A stretch of 64,000 nt of DNA, from NCBI RefSeq assembly GCF_037081715.1, contig NZ_JAZDDH010000001.1, positions 682,001 to 746,000 on the forward strand, written 5' to 3'. The notes beneath the pieces were generated by a model. That model had not been told where the DNA came from. It was given only the letters and a program-made list of their open reading frames with translations, and did not search any database. The position numbers and the translations under genes are program-made. Source of the stretch: Halalkalicoccus sp. CG83 (GTDB lineage: Archaea > Halobacteriota > Halobacteria > Halobacteriales > Halalkalicoccaceae). Shown here piece by piece: positions 1-8,203 of the stretch (position 1 is its first letter; every line of letters begins with the position of its first letter).

Positions 1-314
1 AACCAGACCTGCTCGCCGTCGTCGGTGGCGCCGACGCCCCGCAGCGGGTTCGACTCGGTGGTCGGTCCCCGCTCAAGAACGGCGTCCCAGCCGTCGTCGC
101 GGCGAAGCAGCGCATAGCCACTGCCGCCGACAGCGAACGGACCGCGGCTCGTTTGGACGGCGTCATGGAGCGTCTCTTCGGTTGGTGACTCGATAGCCGT
201 CCAGTCGCCGTCCTCTGCGCTGACGGGGACGCCCTGTCCAACGAGAGCGGTCCCAGCGAGTCCAGCGCCGGTCAACTGTAGAAACCGTCGCCTTGATTGA
301 TCAGGATTCGTCAT
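1..314 (-). CDS. Tat-exported protein, N-terminal part only
   Basis: The frame is open from an ATG at 314 to the window edge, giving about 104 residues; the rest of the gene lies outside. The start reads MTNPDQSRRRFLQLTGAGL, a twin-arginine signal (S-R-R-R-F-L) followed by a hydrophobic stretch and an Ala-rich cleavage region (VPVSA). Export by the Tat route is the haloarchaeal norm. The mature part begins with repeating Gly- and Trp-containing turns (FAVGGSGYALL, WDAVLERGP), which would suit a beta-propeller or photosynthesis-assembly-like repeat protein, but too little is present to name a family. Confident as a secreted protein, function unknown. Confidence 0.8.
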   Translation of the reverse strand, partial: MTNPDQSRRRFLQLTGAGLAGTALVGQGVPVSAEDGDWTAIESPTEETLHDAVQTSRGPFAVGGSGYALLRRDDGWDAVLERGPTTESNPLRGVGATDDGEQVW

Positions 315-746
315 TCCATAGAATTTTGAATCTTCGTAGTAACTTTATTGTTCTTATCTCAGATAAAAGTGGCATCTGTTTGGGTGCTTCATCACGTTGG
401 TAGAAACGGTTCCGTTGAAGAGTGTCGTTAGTGGTTTGTCTGTCGTGATGCCCTTTCTCAACTAGCTGAGGACTTCTGAATCTCCTTACGTCCTCCACTC
501 AGCCGCTTATTTTGACCCCATTGCGGTGTTCCATCCGCACTGTCTTGGCTGGAGAACGTGACCGCTACCTACGTTCAGAATTATTTCCGGTTGAGGATAC
601 TTCACCGGCTCGCTTCTCTCACTGACTGGTACAAATGGAGCCACGACCACATCCATCCTCTATAGTCAGCATCCGCTCTTGACAATAACTCGGTAGTTGA
701 TCAGGTTCTGCTGAATACAGGACACGTATCTCGAAGAGAAGATCTT
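315..746. other. intergenic region, 432 bp
   Basis: This is more AT-rich than its surroundings, and the small open frames in it have no recognisable protein character. It should hold the promoter of the leftward Tat-protein gene and the 3' end of the leftward acetyltransferase gene. I see no RNA gene, repeat or clear mobile-element end. Confidence 0.5.
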
Positions 747-1304
747 TTATTCCAGCTCTGTCACTACTGTTGCCGGGTTCCCTTGGACAACGACCTCATC
801 GGGGACATCATTTGTGACGACGGCCCCGGATGCAATAACGGAGTTATCGCCAACCGTTACACCGGGATTGAGAACCGCTTGGCCGCCAATCCAGACGTTA
901 TCTCCGACTGTCACCGGTTTGCCGTACTCTGGCCCGTTGATTCGCTCGGTCGCATCAAGCGGATGCGTCGCCGTATAGATGTGGACGCCCGGTCCGATTT
1001 GGCAGTTCTGTCCGATGTCCACCCGACACACGTCCAAGATGACGCAGTCGAAGTTGGCGTAGAAGTTCTCACCGACGTGGATGTTGTACCCGTAGTCACA
1101 GCGAAACGGTGGTTCGATCTCGCATTCCTCGCCGCAAGAGCCGAGCAGTTTCTCCAACAACTCTCGTCGTTCGGGTTGGTCATGTACCGTCGTGTGATTA
1201 TAGCGTCTCGTGAGATCACGTGCACGTTCCCGTTCGGCCACGAGTTCGGAGTCGTCGGCGTCGTACAGCTCCCCGGTCAGCATTCGTTCCTTTTCGCTGG
1301 TCAC
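747..1304 (-). CDS. maa: maltose O-acetyltransferase-like sugar acetyltransferase
   Basis: A 185-residue member of the hexapeptide-repeat acyltransferases of the Maa/LacA/NodL type, which move acetyl from acetyl-CoA to a sugar hydroxyl in the cytoplasm. The N-terminal 60 residues form the family's Mac cap ([20 protein letters not shown]). Left-handed beta-helix repeats follow, with the catalytic His in [10 protein letters not shown] and repeats such as [19 protein letters not shown] and [11 protein letters not shown]. The length is normal. The start is a GTG at 1304, chosen because MTSEKERML matches the usual family start; the next ATG is at 1283. True substrates in this family are often unknown, so modification of a surface sugar is possible. 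The Bat-like gene lies upstream on the same strand, with a 136-bp gap. Confidence 0.88.
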   Translation of the reverse strand: MTSEKERMLTGELYDADDSELVAERERARDLTRRYNHTTVHDQPERRELLEKLLGSCGEECEIEPPFRCDYGYNIHVGENFYANFDCVILDVCRVDIGQNCQIGPGVHIYTATHPLDATERINGPEYGKPVTVGDNVWIGGQAVLNPGVTVGDNSVIASGAVVTNDVPDEVVVQGNPATVVTELE

Positions 1305-1440
1305 GGTCGGTGCTACCGACCCCGTCGAGGAGTAGCTTCCGGAGCCCTCGATCGGGGCCCGGACGACCGACGGACGGCGGTTACTAGTCGTTCCGTTCCG
1401 TCGACTCGGTCGGTGAGGTCGAACTGACGAATCGGTCCCG

Positions 1441-2151
1441 CTACTCGTCGAACGCCGGCTTGGCGGCCTCCGGCGGCCCCCTCTGGTCGTCGAGCCCGTG
1501 AAACGTCTCCGTGATGAGATTGCGGCTGGCCCGACGAAGCCGCTCGGAGAGCGCCTGGTGGCTGATGTCCAGGTCGGCCGCGAGCTCCGCGAGCGTGACC
1601 CGGCGCGGCACCTGGTAGTAGCCCATCTCGACGGCGCGCTTCATCGCTCGGCGTTGTTCGTCGCTCAAATCGTGGGCCGCCATCCGTTCCTCCTCGGACG
1701 GCGTTATCCGTTTCACGTAGACGGTCCACCGGTCCGTCTCCCACGTCGCGTACGCCGCCGACAGGTCGGCATGGAAGGGAAATAACAGCCGTACCTCCCA
1801 GCCCGACGCGTCGAGGGTCGCCGAGAGGACGCTGCCGTCGTGTTCGACCAGCCGATTGAGCACGCTCCGATCGGTCCACTCGACCCGGTAGAACCGCCGA
1901 TCGCTTCCCTCGCCGCCATCGTCGTCATCGTCTAGACGCCGATGTGACTCGACGGTCGGCTCCGCCGCGAGCGAGGCGTCGACGGCGTCGATCGCCGACG
2001 GCGGGCCGTCTACCCGTGCACACGGTGCGACCGTTCTCCCGTCGGCCGCTGACGACTGGATCTCGAGTTCGACCCCCTCGTGATCGTCCACCGCGGTCTG
2101 TAACGGGCTCTCCTCGTCCCGTACGACGACGTTCGCGATAAGGTCAGTCAT
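1441..2151 (-). CDS. Bat-like HTH_10 transcriptional regulator
   Basis: A 236-residue protein with the architecture of haloarchaeal bacterio-opsin-activator-like regulators. Residues about 1-155 form the BAT-associated beta-rich domain ([20 protein letters not shown]). The C-terminal 65 residues are the HTH_10 DNA-binding domain, with the signature [20 protein letters not shown] and a recognition segment [19 protein letters not shown]. There is no PAS or GAF sensor domain, so the effector is not apparent. The ATG at 2151 is 19 bp from the end of the transporter gene upstream on the same strand, so the two may be co-transcribed and the regulator may act on the transporter. This operon role is inferred. 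Confidence 0.88.
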   Translation of the reverse strand: MTDLIANVVVRDEESPLQTAVDDHEGVELEIQSSAADGRTVAPCARVDGPPSAIDAVDASLAAEPTVESHRRLDDDDDGGEGSDRRFYRVEWTDRSVLNRLVEHDGSVLSATLDASGWEVRLLFPFHADLSAAYATWETDRWTVYVKRITPSEEERMAAHDLSDEQRRAMKRAVEMGYYQVPRRVTLAELAADLDISHQALSERLRRASRNLITETFHGLDDQRGPPEAAKPAFDE

Positions 2152-2170
2152 GAGTCGGTTCGTGGCTCCC

Positions 2171-3406
2171 TCAGAGCCAGCCGGCGATGGTCGAGGCGAG
2201 CGATTCGGCCGTCAGGGCGCTTCCCACGAGCAGGACGAGCGCCGCGAGCAGGAAGCCGACGTTCTCCTTCCACGTGATGTCGTAGTACCGGTTCACCGCG
2301 CCGATGAGCGCGAAGACCGTCACCGGCAGGCCGATCAGGCCGTTGATCGCCGGCATCACGATGGCCATTCTGACGGGCGTCAGTCCGGTGTTCGCAAGCA
2401 GCCAGAACGCCGAGATCGCCGAGAGCACGATGAGCCCGACGACCGTCATCCTGAACCCTCTATCGCCGAAGACGGTGTGGTTCCCCAGTGCCTGGGGGAC
2501 CATGAACCCGGCACCGAACAGCGTCCCCGTCGCCGACGAGAAGCTCGCCAGCAGCGCCGCGAGCAGGAAGACGTACAGGGCGAAGTCCCCCAGGATGGCC
2601 GTGAGCGGCTCGCCCGGGCCCGTTAGCGTCATCTCGCCCTGGCTCAGCGTGACCGCCGAGACGATCATCACGAACGCCCCGATCGTGAGCGTGGTGAGGA
2701 TGCCCGTCGCGTTGTCGCGGCGGTACTTGTTCACGTCCGACCACTCCTTGGTCGGCCCGATGCTCGACTGGATGAAGAAGTTCGGCCAGTAGACGGTCGT
2801 GCCGAGCAGCGCGATCACGGCCGTGAGGTAGCCGATCTCGCTCTGGATCAGCGGGACCAGCCCTGCAGCGACCTCGCCGATGGGGATATCGAGGCCCACC
2901 ATCAATAGCCCGTACGATCCGAAGATGGCGATCACCATCGCGGCGATCGCCCCCTCGATGCGCTCGTACACCCGTAGCTCGACGAGCGCGATGCCGAATC
3001 CGGCCGAGACGAGGATGCCGATCGCCACGTTGTCGAGCCCGGGGACGAGCCACGCCAGCGCCGCGCCCGCGATCGCGTAGTTCGAGATGGCCCACAGCGC
3101 GCTCATCAGCGACATTGCGATAATGAGTACCGAACCACCGGGAAGGACGTCCGTGATGTAGTCGGTGAGCGGTTCGTGAGCGACCGCCAGTCGCGAGGAC
3201 ATGTCGTGGAGCGCGATGTCGATCAGGAAGGCGAGCGGCAACACCCACAGCAGCGCGAACGCGAAGTTCGCACCGGTGTCAGCGAGGATGTAGACCGATC
3301 CGGCCCCGAAGACGTTCGCCGCGAACAGCACGCCGAGCCCGTACGCCTCCAGGAGATCCGCGAACTTCGCCTGTAGCCCCGCGACCTGGTACGTCTCACT
3401 CGCCAT
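2171..3406 (-). CDS. NRAMP-family metal-ion transporter
   Basis: About 411 residues with 11 predicted membrane segments. It looks like the divergent archaeal branch of NRAMP (H+-coupled divalent metal transporters): an early segment with FAANVFGAGSVYILADTG resembling the TM1 substrate-binding turn, a TM6-region helix, and the GTTVYWPNFFIQSS loop. The canonical DPGN and MPH motifs are not present in textbook form, so the transported ion cannot be predicted. A GTG at 3409 and an ATG at 3406 are adjacent; I chose the ATG because GGAGG lies about 10 nt upstream of it. The Bat-like gene follows 19 bp downstream. Confidence 0.75.
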   Translation of the reverse strand: MASETYQVAGLQAKFADLLEAYGLGVLFAANVFGAGSVYILADTGANFAFALLWVLPLAFLIDIALHDMSSRLAVAHEPLTDYITDVLPGGSVLIIAMSLMSALWAISNYAIAGAALAWLVPGLDNVAIGILVSAGFGIALVELRVYERIEGAIAAMVIAIFGSYGLLMVGLDIPIGEVAAGLVPLIQSEIGYLTAVIALLGTTVYWPNFFIQSSIGPTKEWSDVNKYRRDNATGILTTLTIGAFVMIVSAVTLSQGEMTLTGPGEPLTAILGDFALYVFLLAALLASFSSATGTLFGAGFMVPQALGNHTVFGDRGFRMTVVGLIVLSAISAFWLLANTGLTPVRMAIVMPAINGLIGLPVTVFALIGAVNRYYDITWKENVGFLLAALVLLVGSALTAESLASTIAGWL

Positions 3407-3788
3407 CACGAACCACCTCCCGAGAACTCCTCGGATTCGATGTCACACCGTCGGGATGTCTTGTCGGTTCCATACCTGGTCACGTTTCCAGACACGTATC
3501 CGAACTGGGCTTGCAATTGCGCGCAGTTAAGTGGGTCTCGTACACGCGCCGGATACGTGAGGGTGTGTGAACGGACGAAAATCACCAAGGGGGAAGCTGA
3601 TCACTCGATTCCGGGAAGCGACGGGGAGCGGCTGGTGGGTCGAGAAGAGCCGACGGCGAACGGGCCGTCGGGAAGACGGTCGGATCCGAGAGCCAGAGCC
3701 CGCATCCGGGGTTTCAGCGACCCCCAGGCGGGGCCGGGGGAACGAACGGCAACGATACTGTTTTCCGCCCGTTGGGTGTACTCGAATC
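3407..3788. other. divergent intergenic region, 382 bp
   Basis: This lies between the leftward transporter gene and the rightward stress-protein gene, so it should carry both promoters. The GGAGG before the transporter start is the only strong translation signal. A rightward frame could extend the stress protein upstream to 3567, but that stretch is Arg-rich, low in acidic residues and unlike haloarchaeal protein. No RNA or repeat was seen. Confidence 0.5.
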
Positions 3789-4268
3789 ATGGGGCGCCAC
3801 ATCCTCGTCGCGATGGAGAGGTCCGCGTCCTCCGAGGCGGCGCTGGAGTTCGCGCTGGAGGAGTACCCCGACGCGACGATCACGGTTCTCCACGTGCTTG
3901 AGTCCGGGGATCCTCTCGATCTCTTCGCGAAGCCGGAACCCAGCGAGTACATCGTTCCGGATTCCGACTACGAGCTGGACGACGAGCTACTGCCCAGAGC
4001 GGGGCGTTTCGAACGAGGTCAGCGCAAACGGGCGGAGAAGGTGTTCGAACAGGCGTGTCGGATAGCGGACGAACACGGAAGGGAGATCGAACTCGCCGTC
4101 GAATCGGGAAAGACGGCACAGGAGATATCCGACTACGCCGAAAACCACGCCATCGATCAGATCGTCATCGGCGATCGCAAGTACCGGGGTGTAAGTCGAG
4201 CGTTATTCGGGAACATCGCCGCGTCGATCGCCAGACGCACGTCGATCCCGGTGACGATCATCTGTTGA
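3789..4268 (+). CDS. universal stress protein (UspA family)
   Basis: 159 residues, one Usp domain. It opens with MGRHILVAMERSASSEAALE, the beta1-alpha1 region of the Rossmann-like fold. Near the C-terminus it carries an ATP-binding-type loop, IVIGDRKYRGVSRALFGNIA, close to the G-2X-G-9X-G pattern, and it ends in IPVTIIC. I chose the ATG at 3789 over the longer in-frame extension because the domain begins there. Usp proteins are cytoplasmic nucleotide-binding stress factors, and haloarchaea carry many. An acidic insert at residues 45-75 is unusual but fits a halophile. Confidence 0.9.
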   Translation: MGRHILVAMERSASSEAALEFALEEYPDATITVLHVLESGDPLDLFAKPEPSEYIVPDSDYELDDELLPRAGRFERGQRKRAEKVFEQACRIADEHGREIELAVESGKTAQEISDYAENHAIDQIVIGDRKYRGVSRALFGNIAASIARRTSIPVTIIC

Positions 4269-4561
4269 CGTCCGTCGGCGTTCTGACCGGAAAGCCGTCT
4301 CAGTACCGGTCGGAGTAACGGGCCCCGACACCGGTGCTGGTTCGAAACGAGCAGCGCACAGTAAACGAACCGGCGAGACCGAGCGTTCAAGCCACCCTCG
4401 AACGCGAGCGATCACGGCCGACGGAGCCCGATGGATCCTTCCGTCTACTGTCGAAGTTCGCCGACTTTCAAGAGCGATCCCGTCGTGTCTCCTGTGATTA
4501 TCTCGTGAAATCGTCATGTAGGACGTGTATAACAAAGGCTATTACACGACTAGATTACTGC

Positions 4562-4879
4562 ATGATGCGTATCTCTGGCGACACCGCCTTCCGACTGCTC
4601 GCGAACCGCCACCGTCGGCGGTTCCTGCTCCGGTTCACTGACATCGATCCGAACGAGGAGGTAGCGGTACCGGACGACCTCGCGTTCTTAGGTGAGGATA
4701 TGGAAACGATCGCGACCGAGTTGCAGCACACCCACCTCCCGATGCTCTCGGAGGCAGGGGTGGTCGACTGGGATCGCGGGGCGAGCACCGTTCGGCGCGG
4801 CCCGCTGTTCGACGAACTCGAGCCGTTACTTGCTCTCTTGATTGAACGTCGCGACCGGTTGCCCGACGAGTGGTTCTGA
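4562..4879 (+). CDS. DUF7344-type small winged-helix protein
   Basis: 105 residues. The opening (SGDTAFRLLANRHRRRFLLR) and the later block HTHLPMLSEAGVVDWDRG followed by a short tail on element choice (FDELEPLLALL) are the pattern of the haloarchaeal DUF7344 domain, a winged-helix-like module assumed to bind DNA. Two Met codons occur at the start (4562 and 4565); the longer upstream frame is not protein-like. Two more DUF7344 proteins occur in this window (37.8 and 41.0 kb). No operon partner is seen. Confidence 0.8.
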   Translation: MMRISGDTAFRLLANRHRRRFLLRFTDIDPNEEVAVPDDLAFLGEDMETIATELQHTHLPMLSEAGVVDWDRGASTVRRGPLFDELEPLLALLIERRDRLPDEWF

Positions 4880-4915
4880 CTCGCGATGTAAACGGGGAAC
4901 GGAAGAACACGTGTC

Positions 4916-5093
4916 TCAAGTAATCTCACGCCGGTACTGCTGGGCCTCTTGTGGCGTTTCAGCGAGTCTCCCAGCGGTTCGTTCAGTAGGCTTCAACAAC
5001 AGCAGCCATTCCCTCGAGACGGCCATTGTTGCGCGATCGTTCGCGTTCATATTTAACCGACCAGTCGGCTGCGTTTTCCAGGAGAGTATTCAT
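4916..5093 (-). pseudogene. remnant of a small haloarchaeal protein
   Basis: An ATG at 5093 opens a 36-codon frame (MNTLLENAADWSVKYERE, then RSRNNGRLEGMAAVVEAY) that stops at 4983. After frame changes the opposite strand continues in protein-like style to ETPQEAQQYRREIT and a stop at 4916. The acidic and helical composition and the shared orientation suggest one small coiled-coil-like protein broken by a stop and indels. The family is not identified. Confidence 0.45.
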
Positions 5094-5295
5094 TTCATAC
5101 CACATTGATTTTATATCAGGTATCCAAGTTATATGTGTCCAGATAACCGACTCAGGAACAGGAGTGTCTGAGGTCTGATCGGGAAACGCTGATGGCTCAT
5201 CGTTGACGTCAGGTCCATCATTGGCTCCTTAATCGAATCCCACTAATCCTTGCTATCGATATCGTTTAATGGTTGGGTAATTACTCCAATATCAT

Positions 5296-6396
5296 ATGAG
5301 AATTAAACCGTTCTATCACGCGGTCACACAGCGGGTGGACAAGATGAAACGCCTCTATTTTCTCATCAGTGATGAACGTAAATTCAGCCAAACTTTTGAT
5401 ATGCCGCTGAGTCAGCGATTACAGCTTTATACATATGGGTTTATGAGCCGGGCTGCAGCCTTGTACGACACTACTCGACCCAACGCGTATCTCTCCGATT
5501 TTGCCCGATATATCTACACGCCTGAGATCAATGGCGACTGGAGTGTATTTCTCAATAACAAACTCGCGTTTCACTACCTGCTTTCGGGCCATGAGAAATA
5601 TCGTGCGGATGTGTATGCAGTCCTTCAGAACGGGCGCGCTCATCCACTCCCTGCATCGCATAAGGGGGCTGGGGAGAATACCACTGGGAAGAATGCGGGC
5701 AACTGGGTCCGTAACTGTTTGGATCGAGAGGGGAAGATCGTCATCAAACCTATTACTGGTGGTGGTGGCAAAAACGTCTGTCTGTGTCAGGATCTGGGTG
5801 ACCGCTATCTTGTCAATGGAACCGCCTACAGCCTTTCTGAGTTCGACCAGCTCGTGAATGATCTCGATGAATATCTTGTCTCTGAATTCATTGAACAAGC
5901 GACCTATGCGACCGAGATCTATCCGTCAGCGCCGAACACAATCCGGGTCCTCACGATGATCGACCCTGTGACAGACGAGCCCTTCATCGCAATGGCGGTC
6001 CATCGGATCGGATCAGATGCCTCTGGCTGTTTGGACAATGTGGAACAGGGAGGATTCGCTACTGAGGTCGATCGAGAGACAGGTAGGCTCAGTGCTGCTG
6101 CGCAGTGGCAGGAGGGGAGTCTCGAATGGTATACGGCTCATCCAGATACCGATACGCGGATTGCTGACACACAGGTTCCAGGCTGGGAGTCGATCCGGAC
6201 TCGGCTACTGTCGATCGCGGACGAACTATCGTATATCCCCTATATCGGGTGGGACATTATCGTAACCGGTCCTGGTGAATTCCGGATTGTCGAGGGGAAC
6301 GACCACAGTGATGTCGAGTTTTTACAGGTCCACTGGCCATTACTGACTGACGAGCGTGTGCGGCGCTTCTACGAGGCACATGGCGTCATTAAGTGA
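5296..6396 (+). CDS. sugar-transfer-associated ATP-grasp enzyme, subtype A (copy 1)
   Basis: 366 residues resembling the sugar-transfer-associated ATP-grasp family (PF14397 type), predicted carboxylate-amine or thiol ligases encoded in cell-surface polysaccharide loci. After an N-terminal helical region come IVIKPITGGGGKNVCLC (the ATP-grasp lysine and glycine-rich loop), LVSEFIEQATYATEIYP and NTIRVLTMIDP. Near the end are YIGWDIIVTG and FRIVEGNDH, where the E and N would bind Mg-ATP. The closest relative in the window is the gene at 10885; both open with a basic helix and an ERK-x(4)-TFDMP segment. The DNA is richer in A+T than the flanks. The substrate is unknown; an amino acid or other acyl group for a surface glycan is the family-level guess. 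Confidence 0.8.
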   Translation: MRIKPFYHAVTQRVDKMKRLYFLISDERKFSQTFDMPLSQRLQLYTYGFMSRAAALYDTTRPNAYLSDFARYIYTPEINGDWSVFLNNKLAFHYLLSGHEKYRADVYAVLQNGRAHPLPASHKGAGENTTGKNAGNWVRNCLDREGKIVIKPITGGGGKNVCLCQDLGDRYLVNGTAYSLSEFDQLVNDLDEYLVSEFIEQATYATEIYPSAPNTIRVLTMIDPVTDEPFIAMAVHRIGSDASGCLDNVEQGGFATEVDRETGRLSAAAQWQEGSLEWYTAHPDTDTRIADTQVPGWESIRTRLLSIADELSYIPYIGWDIIVTGPGEFRIVEGNDHSDVEFLQVHWPLLTDERVRRFYEAHGVIK

Positions 6397-6499
6397 GCTC
6401 GTTCTCGGTTCCCTCCTATCTGGATGCCCCTCCCAAGACGGCTACTAAACGAGTGCTGTAGGACTGGCAATGAACCGTGCGGTGTTGATCTTTACATTT

Positions 6500-6963
6500 A
6501 TTGTCTGCGCAACGCGAGACGGGCGACGCTCTCCATCAACGGAGAGCAGACCGTTGGTGTGGTCGAGTTCGACGACGGTACTGAGGGGCTCATCCGGAAG
6601 ACGACGATCACAGAGGGCCCACTCAGCCAGATCGACGCGGTGACATTCCCAAAGCAGCCGTCCGCCTTGAGGACGGCGACCTCCTGGTGACGGTCCACAC
6701 CGACCAGCACCCTCGCGGGGAGATCGCGGGCATCGTCGAACCCGTCGGCGAGCACGGGAGCGATGAAGATAGTGACAGTGGTGGTGACGAGCCGGACGAC
6801 TCCAGCAGCACGGGCGACGACAGTACCGATGCTGGCGGACCAGACCGTAGTGGTGGTCCGAATGGCGACTACGACTGTGCCGACTTCAATACGCAGGCGG
6901 TCTATGAACAGGATACCTGCGATCCCCACGGGCTCGACGGGGATGACGACGGAGAGGCCTGAG
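6500..6963 (+). pseudogene. frameshifted secreted protein with Excalibur-like C-terminus
   Basis: The first frame reads SINGEQTVGVVEFDDGTEG to IDAVTFP. One frame change near 6650 then continues the same protein as KAAVRLEDGDLLVTVHTDQ, followed by a Ser/Asp/Gly linker. It ends in DYDCADFNTQAVYEQDTCDP then HGLDGDDDGEA, which matches the Excalibur calcium-binding module. That module normally ends in ACE; here the Cys codon is TGA, so the terminal Cys is lost. One frameshift plus a stop in a conserved Cys codon point to a decaying gene. The N-terminus and signal peptide are not visible. Confidence 0.7.
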
Positions 6964-7090
6964 AGCGGCTCCCTAGCGGGCGGTCTGTCTCGCTGGCGAC
7001 CTCGACGATCGATTTCGTCCGCTCGCTGTTATCGTATTCTCTCGTACCCGTCTTGGTGTGTCGTGCTATCGCTGCTTTTTCCTCCTTCGA

Positions 7091-7939
7091 TCATCCCCCA
7101 TAACCTTCCGGCTGCTTGTTATACTGTTCAAGCAGAGTCTGATCACGAAATGCATTATTCGATGTTATTTGATCCATATATTGGCGGTGTCTAACGAGTA
7201 CTACAACCGGAACGGTATCAAGCTCGAGTATCTTCGCTATGGCAAGTCTGTGTCTTCCATCAGCGAAGAGAAGATCGCCATCTCGTCCGATATCGACGAC
7301 GATTTGATTCAGCGTCCGGGCGATGATTCCCCATGATTTCTTTGAGTCGGTTGGGTGTCTGTAGCCCGTCTCTTGAATAGATCTGTAGAGCTCGTCGAGT
7401 TTGGCGCACTGTTCGCTGACATCTGTTTTGGATGAACAGCCATGCCAGACGGAATGTCCCTGATTGATGAGTTCCAACGCCCGCTGTACTAACTCGGTGT
7501 CTTTCCAGGGTGCCTCATCGATGAATCGCTCCTGAAGCGATTGATACAGAACCGTCTCCTCGAATCGTTCAGCATTGTAGAAATCATATGGGTAACCCGG
7601 ATAGATATCACGCTCCTGTTTTTGATCCCACTCTCCTCCTCGTACTGATCCAATCAGTTTTAACCTGTGTAAATGGGGGTATTCTCTTCCGGTTAGCTTG
7701 CTGATCTCTGTGGGATCAACCTGAAAGACCTGAAACGGATCGATGTTTTCGGTATAGTTCTCTATATCGTACGTCCGCATCCGTAGTACTCTCGGAGCGG
7801 TTTTCCAATACAGGCTTCGCGTCTGTTTGCTACTCATTGGTCCGCTTAGTAATGCGAATTCAATCGAACGAAGCACTAGATACTCTGTCGACTGTCGTTT
7901 CTGAATTTGTCTGATCCTTTTCCACCAATCTACAAACAC
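7091..7939 (-). CDS. ParB/sulfiredoxin-fold-like protein of the glycan locus
   Basis: 282 residues starting at a GTG (7939). The C-terminal third contains IVVDIGRDGDLLFADGRHRL followed by AIAKILELDTVPVVVLVRH. The G-R-H-R-L motif, hydrophobic helix and V-P-V strand are the signature of ParB N-terminal-like (ParB/Srx fold) domains. The N-terminal two-thirds are helical with aromatic clusters and match nothing I recognise. There is no second DNA-binding domain, so a role in chromosome partition is unlikely. Its place between ATP-grasp genes suggests a job in the glycan pathway, since this fold also supports nucleotide hydrolysis and kinase activity in other families. The role is inferred; the fold call is reasonably firm. 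Confidence 0.62.
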   Translation of the reverse strand: MFVDWWKRIRQIQKRQSTEYLVLRSIEFALLSGPMSSKQTRSLYWKTAPRVLRMRTYDIENYTENIDPFQVFQVDPTEISKLTGREYPHLHRLKLIGSVRGGEWDQKQERDIYPGYPYDFYNAERFEETVLYQSLQERFIDEAPWKDTELVQRALELINQGHSVWHGCSSKTDVSEQCAKLDELYRSIQETGYRHPTDSKKSWGIIARTLNQIVVDIGRDGDLLFADGRHRLAIAKILELDTVPVVVLVRHRQYMDQITSNNAFRDQTLLEQYNKQPEGYGG

Positions 7940-7944
7940 GACTA

Positions 7945-8045
7945 TTGACCTATATATCTCCAGCCGCGCATACTACATAAATTATGCTTTTATATACATT
8001 GTATTTATATATAATATAATATCTAAACTTACCCATTTTATTTAG
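7945..8045. promoter_or_regulatory. very AT-rich spacer with TATA-like stretches
   Basis: The 264-bp gap between two leftward genes (7939 and 8204) contains a run of alternating T and A (TTATATACATTGTATTTATA and similar), much more AT-rich than anything else in the left half. Several TATA-like elements lie upstream of the ParB-like gene, so a strong promoter is plausible. The exact transcription start cannot be fixed from sequence. Confidence 0.45.
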
Positions 8046-8203
8046 CCGAAATTGAGATTAAGACACAACTAGAACTAAGCACGTTATGGTCCCATTCTAC
8101 ACCTTCTCTACAGACTCTTTAAAAGTGTTCTTTAACATACTCGATTTATGTATAGTACGTTCGCAGACGACTTCTCTCACACCGATTACAGTGACACCAC
8201 TAA

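Noticed and set aside
3567-3788. Upstream extension of the universal stress protein
   Set aside because: Arg/Pro/Gly-rich and unlike acidic haloarchaeal protein; the Usp domain starts at 3789.
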